Source of the DNA: Chrysochromulina tobinii | Lineage: Eukaryota; Haptophyta; Prymnesiales; Chrysochromulinaceae | DNA: 23,956 nucleotides | Assembly (NCBI GenBank): GCA_001275005.1 | Contig: JWZX01000208.1 | Location: 1-23,956, forward strand | Direction of reading: 5' to 3' | Part shown: positions 1-6,338 of the stretch, in pieces | How the letters are laid out: every line of letters starts with the position of its first letter | Position numbering within the stretch: position 1 is the first letter of the stretch | Notes under the pieces: model-generated | Database searches by the model: none | What the model was told of the DNA's origin: nothing | Seen by the model: only the letters and a program-made list of their open reading frames with translations | Made by a program: the position numbers and the translations under genes

Positions 1-163
1 CTCCTGCCGACGAGAGGACGAGAGGACGAACGCTCGCGGAGCGTGTCGAAGTTTTCCACGTGTCGAAGTTCCCTCGAACGCTTCATAGGGGTCGGCGTCA
101 TGGGTAAGAGACTTGTTCACCAAACATTACGAAACGACCAAATTACCACACTCGATCTCCGCA

Positions 164-1222
164 ATGTTTGTCCTTGTCGCTGCTTCCGCTCTATTCGGCT
201 TCGCGCCCGTGCCGTATTGGAAGCCCCCACAATGCCAAGGGGTGCGCCCGGTATCTCGTATTGCCGCCGCGCCCGTGTGCCTCGCGCGCCAGCCACAAAG
301 CATGCAGCAGCAGCTTGCAGCAATGGCACTCGCAGCGCTTCTGACAGCTTCTCCGTTGGAGGCGGCGCTGCAGCCAGCCTTTGCCGCCGATGCCGCCGTG
401 GCTGTGCTCAAGCCTGGAGATGCGGGAACGAAAATCGTCAAAGGCAAGGTCGTCAAGATCGAGCCAACGAAGGAGGCTCCAAAGCCGCCGCCGAAATCCA
501 AGGCCGAGACACCCAAGAAAGCCGAGACACCCAAGAAGGCAGAGCCCGCTCCTGCGGCCGCGCCGGAGGCTGCTCCCGAGGCCGCGTCAAAGCCGCCGTC
601 GCCGCCGCCGCCGCCGCCCAAGGAGGTGGTCAACGCTCTGGCGACCATCAAGGATCAGAGGGCCAAAAAGGCGGCGGCTGCGAAACCGACTACCTCGGAC
701 GGCACGCCCAAGGCTCCCGCATTCGATGCTGCGAAGGCGGCTCCGAAGAAAAAGGAGGCGACGCCGAAGAAGGTTGAGCCAAAGAAGGAGGCGCCGAAGA
801 AAGTTGAGGCGAAGAAGGAGGCGCCGAAGAAGGAGGCGCCGAAGAAGGTTGAGGCGAAGAAGGATGCGCCGAAGAAGGTTGAGGCGAAGAAGGAGGCGCC
901 GAAGAAGGTAGAGGCGCCGAAGAAAGTCGCGGTTCAAACTAAGGCAGAGCTTGAAAAGGCAGCGCAGCAGAAGGCGGCGGAGAAGGCGAAGGCGGCGGAG
1001 AAGGCAGCGAAGGCGAAGGCAGCGGAGAAGGCGAAGGCGGAAAAGGCAAAGGTCGCGGAGAAGGCGGCGCAGGAGAGGGCGATTGCGGAGGCGAGAGCGA
1101 AGGCCGCGAAAAAGAGCAGTGGCAAGGAGAAGGGCCTGTCCTTGGGTAACCTGCTGACAATCGGTGCTGTCGGTGGCGCGGCCTTCCTGATTGCGGAGAA
1201 GGATGACAAGAAGGAGCAGTAA
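164..1222 (+). CDS. Plastid (probably thylakoid) targeted Lys/Ala/Pro-repeat protein
   Basis: A 352-residue protein of unknown function. The first in-frame ATG is at 164; the open frame further upstream has only a TTG. Residues 1-17 form a signal peptide (MFVLVAASALFGFAP) with a Phe near the cleavage site, as in red-lineage secondary plastids. A basic, hydroxylated transit-like stretch follows, then a second hydrophobic segment at about 50-70 (AMALAALLTASPLEA...AFA-ADA) resembling a lumenal signal with an AxA cleavage site. The middle is disordered and rich in K, A, P and E, including a Pro run near 145 and decapeptide repeats of the KKEAPKKVEA type at about 192-255. Then comes an Ala/Lys/Glu helical stretch at about 260-325, and a hydrophobic segment near the C terminus (LLTIGAVGGAAFLIAE) followed by a charged tail. 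The composition is histone-H1-like, so DNA or polyanion binding in the plastid is possible, but a structural role in the thylakoid fits the presequence better. Both are inferences. Confidence 0.72.
   Translation: MFVLVAASALFGFAPVPYWKPPQCQGVRPVSRIAAAPVCLARQPQSMQQQLAAMALAALLTASPLEAALQPAFAADAAVAVLKPGDAGTKIVKGKVVKIEPTKEAPKPPPKSKAETPKKAETPKKAEPAPAAAPEAAPEAASKPPSPPPPPPKEVVNALATIKDQRAKKAAAAKPTTSDGTPKAPAFDAAKAAPKKKEATPKKVEPKKEAPKKVEAKKEAPKKEAPKKVEAKKDAPKKVEAKKEAPKKVEAPKKVAVQTKAELEKAAQQKAAEKAKAAEKAAKAKAAEKAKAEKAKVAEKAAQERAIAEARAKAAKKSSGKEKGLSLGNLLTIGAVGGAAFLIAEKDDKKEQ
739..930 (+). repeat. In-frame tandem repeat coding KKEAPKKVEA units
   Basis: An imperfect 30-bp tandem repeat built on gcgccgaagaaggttgaggc-type units, within the targeted protein at 164-1222. 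Each unit encodes about ten residues alternating Lys pairs with Ala, Pro, Glu and Val. One copy carries Asp for Glu, and a half-unit (KKEAP) is duplicated. The reading frame is kept throughout, so the array varies in copy number without breaking the gene. Confidence 0.85.
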
Positions 1223-2363
1223 GCCTCCCACCGAGGCCAAGTGGAGTACCAGGGGTTGGGCATTGACAGGCGCGCAAAATGGCGCGACTTGCCCACAGGC
1301 ACAGCTGGGGATGAGCTGCCAGGTGCGGAAAGCAGTGACATGCCGCCTTAGAAAGCGCCTCATCCCTCATGGCGTTGCGCGTGAATACAATGTCGCCCGT
1401 ACTAGCCTCGGTTCGCGAGAGTGATCGAACGCCAGCTGGGCCACTCTCTGGCCCCCCGCTCCGGGAGGTCCTTTGTGTGCGTTCGGGGTGCCGATATCCT
1501 GGCGTGACTGTTAAATCTGTATCCTTGACCACGGCCACAGACCGATCAGCCATCCCGCCGGACCCCACAACTCGTATATAGTCTATCGGTAAAGCTTTGT
1601 CCCACGCGCCGCGAGCGCGGCCGCGGGCGGCGGGCCCGGCGGCCCGCTACACGCGGCCCGGGAGACTGGGGGCGCTACACTAAACTTCGACTCGCCGGTC
1701 ACGCACCCATCACCCCCTCCCGCGCGGACGGCTTCGAGATATCGCGCCACCGCGTAAGAGTAAGTCGTTGTGCGACACGATTATCGAATTATGGGCCGCG
1801 CCGCGAGCGACACCGATCGGCTCGGCTCGCGCCGGTCACCGGCACGCCGCTCCGTCGCCGCGCGCGTCCCGCGCGCGGCGCGGAAAGGACGATAGACCCC
1901 TCGGGCGGCCACTCGCCTGCCGTGAAGCGGGCGCATCTGATGCGGCTGTGCCTGCCGCAGGACCTTCGGCACACCTCGACGGCACACCTCGCTCGCACGC
2001 CATGTGTGGCTGAGCCCGGGTACCTGATCGAGCTCTGCTCGCAACGATCGCGAACGTACCCACACACCGGCCACCCTCACGGCCACCCACAAACCGGCAG
2101 CGACAACCGCGTATGAGTATCTGAAAGTTGGAAAGGTGGAACGCGCCAAGGCGCCATCGGATAACCGCATGGAGAACCGAACGCCCAACACCTCAAAGGA
2201 ATCGTTTCAAAAGCCCTTCCATCCATTTTTCTTGGCCACTTCAAACCTGTGTTTCCAGTCCTTGCAGCTGCGAGAGGATCAGGGCACGCGCGAGAGTCAA
2301 TCGGCAAGTTCAAGGTAGGTTTCGGGAGGGTCGGGGCAGGTCAGCGAGCACGCGGCGTGCGAC
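1223..2363. other. Intergenic region, no gene recognised
   Basis: This spacer lies between the 3' ends of two convergent genes (1222 on +, 2364 on -). Only short shadow frames are present, and none has a recognisable domain. It contains an extremely GC-rich, palindrome-rich block at about 1608-1672, made of ggcc/cggg strings that could fold strongly. A TATA-like string (gtatatag) lies near 1574-1581. No tRNA B-box context, 5S rRNA or spliceosomal snRNA signature was recognised by eye. Confidence 0.5.
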
Positions 2364-3755
2364 CTACTTGGCACTCGATGCGCACGGGTTGCCGTACAAA
2401 CATGAGCACGAGGCGGAGTCTTCGCCCAGGATGGCGCTGTCCTCGGCCATAGCATCCTCGAGGTCGCGCTGCGCAAGCAGCTCCCGGTACTGCATGCCAC
2501 CTTCCTTGAGCTCAGCGGCCGTTAGCTTCTTCAGCTCGGCCGTTACAAGCGCTGAGCCGCGTGTCATGCCCCCCACGGCGCGGCCAACAGGCAAGGAGGA
2601 GCCCTTCGGAGCCACATACGTCTTCGTCGGCTTGCCTGCGAGTTGCGGGTCCTCCTCCACGATCACGGTGTACACCGTGCCGAGCAATAGGCCCGAGAAG
2701 GTGCCGCACGCTGCGCGCTCGCCCTCGGCATCGACAAGGCTTAGCTTGCCGCCATCGGGCAATACGGCCTCGCCGCCGCCGATCGGCTGCAGCCGCACCG
2801 AGAAGTTGCCCTTGAAGGCATACGAGAAGGCCCATTTGTCGTCTACTGGTCGAAACTCTAAGCGGCCGTCGACGAGCCCATATTGGTCCTTGTAGTGATT
2901 GTAGCGCAGCTGCCCAGAGAGAGGGAGCACGGATACAATCAGGAACTCAGCGGTGGCATTCAATGGCAAACGGCGCACCTCTACTCTAGACACGTCCGCG
3001 GGCGCGGCACTCTTCTGGCTGGAGCTCGGCGCGCCTTTGCCTGTGTCTGTCGCGTCGGTGCTGGAGCCACCCGCCTCGGGCGTCGCGCGAACCGCTTGCC
3101 CCACCGACTCGAGGTAGGACTTCACACATTCAACAAACGGCTCAGCGTAGCGCTCAACGCGCGTCGGACCGAAGCCGGGCACATCGGCTGCCTTGAACGC
3201 CTCAATGGTCGTCGGCTGGAGCCGCGCGATGTGCTGCAAGGCGTCTGCGCTAGCAATCATCGTCGTCATGGATTTTTCTTGGTCAGCGATCGTCTTTCGT
3301 GCCGCCTTGAGCGCGTCCAGCAGCGCGGGGTCAATTGCTGCCGCGTGTGCTGTCGAGGCCAAGACTACTGCTGCCGCTTCTGATATGGCCGTGGGTGCAG
3401 ATGCAGCCAGGGGTGCTGCTACGCTCGTGGGCGATGTGTTTGATGTGTGTGTATGCAACGCACTTGGCGCAGAGTCTGCTAGAATGGGTGCAACGCCTGC
3501 TGACGGCGACGTCACACTGCTAAGCCTCACCGCATTCAACGCCGATCCTGCAACGCCGATCCTGCTGGTGCTTGCCTCCTTGGAGGTGCTGCTTTGCTGC
3601 GCACTCGTGCTTGCAAGTTGGGCGTCGCTTTGACTGGCTATCTTAGCCCTCAACTTGTCGGGGCTGGACACCTTGCTGCCTGACGCCGAACTGCCTGCGT
3701 CGCTGCTGCGGGCGGCACGTTCCTTTGCAGTGGCGAGCATCGTCTTTGGTGGCAT
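2364..3755 (-). CDS. HRDC-domain protein without helicase or nuclease domain
   Basis: A 463-residue protein starting at a true ATG (3753-3755). Residues 1-140 are low-complexity Ser/Ala/Thr. Residues about 145-218 match the HRDC fold (helicase and RNase D C-terminal), beginning LLDALKAARKTIADQE. The family hallmark PTTIEAF...VPGFGPTRVERY is visible at about 181-203, equivalent to the usual 'P.t..el..i.GvG..k...yg'. HRDC is a small nucleic-acid or protein docking module, normally at the C terminus of RecQ/BLM/WRN helicases or RNase D. Here no helicase, DEDD nuclease or RQC segment is present. After a disordered linker, residues about 248-350 form a probable beta-rich domain I do not recognise. 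The acidic tail ends in a Cys-containing segment. Function is unknown; a nuclear or organellar nucleic-acid adaptor is an inference. It diverges from the zinc-finger gene at 3964. Confidence 0.8.
   Translation of the reverse strand: MPPKTMLATAKERAARSSDAGSSASGSKVSSPDKLRAKIASQSDAQLASTSAQQSSTSKEASTSRIGVAGSALNAVRLSSVTSPSAGVAPILADSAPSALHTHTSNTSPTSVAAPLAASAPTAISEAAAVVLASTAHAAAIDPALLDALKAARKTIADQEKSMTTMIASADALQHIARLQPTTIEAFKAADVPGFGPTRVERYAEPFVECVKSYLESVGQAVRATPEAGGSSTDATDTGKGAPSSSQKSAAPADVSRVEVRRLPLNATAEFLIVSVLPLSGQLRYNHYKDQYGLVDGRLEFRPVDDKWAFSYAFKGNFSVRLQPIGGGEAVLPDGGKLSLVDAEGERAACGTFSGLLLGTVYTVIVEEDPQLAGKPTKTYVAPKGSSLPVGRAVGGMTRGSALVTAELKKLTAAELKEGGMQYRELLAQRDLEDAMAEDSAILGEDSASCSCLYGNPCASSAK
3537..3564. 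repeat. Perfect 14-bp tandem duplication inside the HRDC gene
   Basis: The 14-mer caacgccgatcctg occurs twice, head to tail and without mismatch. It lies in the disordered N-terminal part of the HRDC protein, around residues 64-73 (read as RIGVAGSALN). Because 14 is not a multiple of three, the two copies are translated in different frames. Confidence 0.9.
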
Positions 3756-3963
3756 TGTTTACGCGCGGATCCAGCAGGTTTGTGAAGTCGTTCTTTAATT
3801 AAACTCGTAACGCCGCCGGGCCCTTATTCGCCCCACCCGGGCCTTTCAGAGAGTACCCTCGACGTTTCACACGTCTCGTGTGATTATCGCGGCTTGTTCA
3901 GGGGCCCAGTGGCCACGCGGACGCGGCTGTGTGCCGACACTGCAATTCTTCCTTCGAAGCGCA
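3756..3963. promoter_or_regulatory. Divergent promoter region with AT palindrome and inverted repeat
   Basis: This 208-bp spacer separates the starts of the HRDC gene (-) and the RanBP2-finger gene (+), so both promoters must lie here or in the 5' ends of the genes. It holds the only long AT-only string nearby, the 10-bp palindrome tttaattaaa at 3794-3803. It also holds a perfect 7-bp inverted repeat with a 3-nt spacer, tcacacg-tct-cgtgtga, at 3867-3883, which is 81 bp before the ATG at 3964. The former could be a TATA-like element, the latter a dyad factor site or a 5'-UTR hairpin. Both assignments are inference. Confidence 0.5.
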
Positions 3964-5190
3964 ATGTCTGACGCCGACGACACGGCGCCTGCATCCAATG
4001 GCGTTGCAGTCCGTGATGCTGACGGCAGCCGGAACGATCGCGAGCCGGACGCGGATCGCACTGATCGCTCCCGCTCGCGTTCGCGCTCGCCGCCGCATGG
4101 CGGACGCGGACACAGTGCAGCCAACGAGGATGACAATGGGGCACTGATGGGTGCGCCGCCGCCGCCCCTGAGCGGCGGACCCGAAGTGCGCCCGGGTGAC
4201 TGGACGTGCGGCAATTGTGGAGCCAATGTGTTTGCTTCCAAGACTGCATGCTTCCGCTGCCAGACGCCGCGTATGGGTGGCCCCCAGATGGGCATGTCTC
4301 AAATGGGCGGCAGCAGCGACGTGCGCCCGGGCGACTGGTCGTGCGGCAACTGCGGTGCCAATGTATTCGCCTCCAAGACGAGCTGCTTTCGCTGTCAGAC
4401 TCCCAGACACCATGGTGGTGGTGGTGGCGGCGGCGGCGGCTATGGCGGAGGCTACGGCGGCGGTGGCGGCGCTGGCTATGGCGGTGGCAACTTCGGCGGG
4501 GGAGGTAACTTCGGTGGAGGAGGCTACGGCGGCTACGGCGGTGGCATGATGGGAGGCCCGATGGGTGGAGGCATGCGTGGCCCGCCGATGGAAGGCGGCG
4601 GCGGTGGTGGCGGCGGCAACGTGCGTCCGGGCGACTGGACGTGCCACGGCTGCGGCGCCAACGTCTTCAGCTCGAAGACTGCCTGCTTCCGGTGCCAGAC
4701 GCCCAGGCCAATGGGAGGGCCGGGCGGCGGAGGTGGAGGGGGCTACGGGGGCGGTGGAGGGGGCTACGGCGGTGGCGGAGGCGGCTACGGGGGCGGGGGC
4801 GGCTACGGGGGTGGCGGTGGCATGGGCGGAGCCATGGGTGGTGGCATGGGAGGCGGCATGGGCGGCGATGGTGGCATGGGCGGCGGCATGGGCGGCGGTA
4901 TGGGGGGCGGCATGGGCGGCGGTGGTGGCATGGGCCGTCCTGCACCTTCCGTGCGCCCCGGCGACTGGTCATGCCCCAACTGCAGCGCAAATGTCTTCGC
5001 CTCCAAAATGGCCTGTTTCCGCTGCCAGACTCCCAAACCGGGCGGCGGCGGCGGCGGTGGTGGAGGCATGGGCGGCGGCATGGGCGGCGGCGGCATGGGT
5101 GGCTCTGGCGGATCGTTTGGCGGGTACAGCTGCGGTGGCGGCGGCGATGAGCGCGGCGGCTACGGACCCCGAGGGGGCGATCGCTACTAA
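3964..5190 (+). CDS. RNA-binding-type protein with four RanBP2 zinc fingers and Gly-rich linkers
   Basis: A 408-residue protein. The first ATG is at 3964; the frame extends upstream but only through a GTG. The N-terminal 50 residues are acidic and then RS-rich (DRSRSRSRSPP), like an SR-type splicing-factor tail. Four RanBP2-type zinc fingers follow at about 74-104, 119-149, 220-250 and 330-360. Each reads V-R-P-G-D-W-x-C-x2-C-x2-N-V-F-x-S-K-x2-C-F-R-C-Q-T-P, so all zinc ligands and the aromatic residues that usually contact RNA are intact. The linkers are long Gly runs with Tyr or Met (GGYGGGG, GGMGGG). Known relatives include ZRANB2, the FUS/EWS/TAF15 fingers and algal or plant RanBP2-finger proteins that bind single-stranded RNA with GGU-like motifs. 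The RS stretch plus Gly-rich spacers suggest a nuclear splicing or mRNP factor able to condense. No RRM is present. The C terminus is RGG-like (ERGGYGPRGGDRY). Confidence 0.88.
   Translation: MSDADDTAPASNGVAVRDADGSRNDREPDADRTDRSRSRSRSPPHGGRGHSAANEDDNGALMGAPPPPLSGGPEVRPGDWTCGNCGANVFASKTACFRCQTPRMGGPQMGMSQMGGSSDVRPGDWSCGNCGANVFASKTSCFRCQTPRHHGGGGGGGGGYGGGYGGGGGAGYGGGNFGGGGNFGGGGYGGYGGGMMGGPMGGGMRGPPMEGGGGGGGGNVRPGDWTCHGCGANVFSSKTACFRCQTPRPMGGPGGGGGGGYGGGGGGYGGGGGGYGGGGGYGGGGGMGGAMGGGMGGGMGGDGGMGGGMGGGMGGGMGGGGGMGRPAPSVRPGDWSCPNCSANVFASKMACFRCQTPKPGGGGGGGGGMGGGMGGGGMGGSGGSFGGYSCGGGGDERGGYGPRGGDRY
4410..5160 (+). repeat. Gly-codon-rich minisatellite-like linkers between zinc fingers
   Basis: Stretches of ggcggc/ggtggc interspersed with tac or atg codons fill the gaps between fingers 2, 3 and 4 and the C terminus. 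The segment at about 4734-4815 is built from 18-24-bp units encoding GGGGGYGG. The segment at about 4818-4932 is built from 12-bp-like units encoding GGGM. Both are in frame and likely variable in length between strains. Confidence 0.8.
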
Positions 5191-6338
5191 CGTGGGCGAG
5201 TCGCCCCGCTTCTCACTCTGACTCATGTTCGGGTGCTGGCACACGCTCTGCCAAAGCAAAAGCGCAGGAGCTGGAGGCCGGGGGCTGGGGATTGGGAGGG
5301 CGGGCGGTCGCGCGAGGCAACGGTGCTGCCGCAGCGCCATGGAGATCGAGCAGGACCGTGCACGAGCTCCAGAATCTCGGCGGCGGGACGAAGCGGGCGC
5401 CGGGCTCCGCGTGCAAGGTTGCCAGCATGTCTCAGGGGCGAGGGAATATGTGTCGTAAATTATGTCGCGCGGCGGAGGCGGTTTCTGGCGCGGCTGTGTG
5501 GGAAGCGCCGGGGGGGGCGAATGTGCCGCGTGCGCATGTTGTTGGAGCATGTGTCATGCCGACGTGCCCTCATGGCAGATGGCTCATGTGGGCAAGTGAC
5601 CGTGCTGGCGCTCGCTCCCGCGCCATGTCACTTACGTACTCGCGAGCCGCCATCTGACCGCACAGAGTGGAGAGGGAATTTGGTCGGGTATGTCGGTTCG
5701 AGTTGCGCGAGGTCTCCGGGCGTGGCCGGCGCGCGAGCGAACCGGTCGCGAACCGGAACGTAAGAATGAATCTTTCTTTTTCCCCGGAGAGGAGGTACGC
5801 CGACGCTACGCCGACGCCCCTAACGGTCCGCGCCAAACGCGTCGCGACGGCGCGTCCTCGGCGCTCGTGCCTTCTCAGAACGGCTTCTCTAACGGCTTCT
5901 CGTCGCCCGAAACCAGCAACGCGCCAAACCGGCGGAAACCGCACCGCGGCGCGCTCGCAGCCTCGTACTTCGCCTCCTCGCGCGCCAGACGCGCCTCCCC
6001 GGCGCCACGAACAACACGCGGTACGGCGAGGGCTGCGCGTCCCCCCGCAGATTCTTCACGCACCATACACGCACCAACGGTTGCCAACATCTCCACCGCC
6101 ACGATCCATGGGCATGAACATGAAAGCCGCCGATGCGCAAACCATCCTCAACGCCGCGCATGCTCCGTGTCTCATTTGGGGTCGTGTAAGGTGTGTGTAT
6201 TCTGAGCGGGCAGTAACACTGGGTTGTCGCGTCAGTCGTGTTCACATTCACACCGCGAGGTTGAGCGACTTTTCACTTTCCCAATGTCTGTGGCTGTGCG
6301 GAAAAGCACACGAGCCTTCTCGCAGCTCTGGGTGCAGT
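5191..6338. other. Intergenic region upstream of the NEK-RCC1 gene
   Basis: No gene is recognised here. A frame in phase with the kinase is open from about 5667, but its translation is Arg/Pro/Ser/Thr-rich, has no domain, and competes with equally open shadow frames. I treat it as promoter and 5'-UTR. Two near-perfect short tandem duplications are present: tacgccgacgc at 5796-5806 and 5807-5817, and aacggcttctc at 5879-5889 and 5891-5901. A T-rich patch (tctttctttttcccc) lies near 5771-5785. Confidence 0.5.

Noticed and set aside
939-1568. Minus-strand frames around the first gene's 3' end (up to 258 codons)
   Set aside because: They consist of Leu/Arg or Ser/Pro runs mirroring the Lys/Ala repeats, with no domain. 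They are treated as shadows.
1608-1672. Possible structured RNA gene in the GC-rich palindromic block
   Set aside because: Fold potential follows from the extreme GC content. No tRNA, 5S or snRNA sequence signature was found by eye.
4734-4940. CRISPR-like or satellite array
   Set aside because: The repeats are in-frame Gly codons inside the zinc-finger protein, without spacer structure.
5667-6338. N-terminal extension of the kinase ORF by 224 codons
   Set aside because: The extension starts at a non-ATG codon, is Arg/Pro/Thr-rich without a domain, and is rivalled by other open frames. The ATG at 6339 begins recognisable protein.
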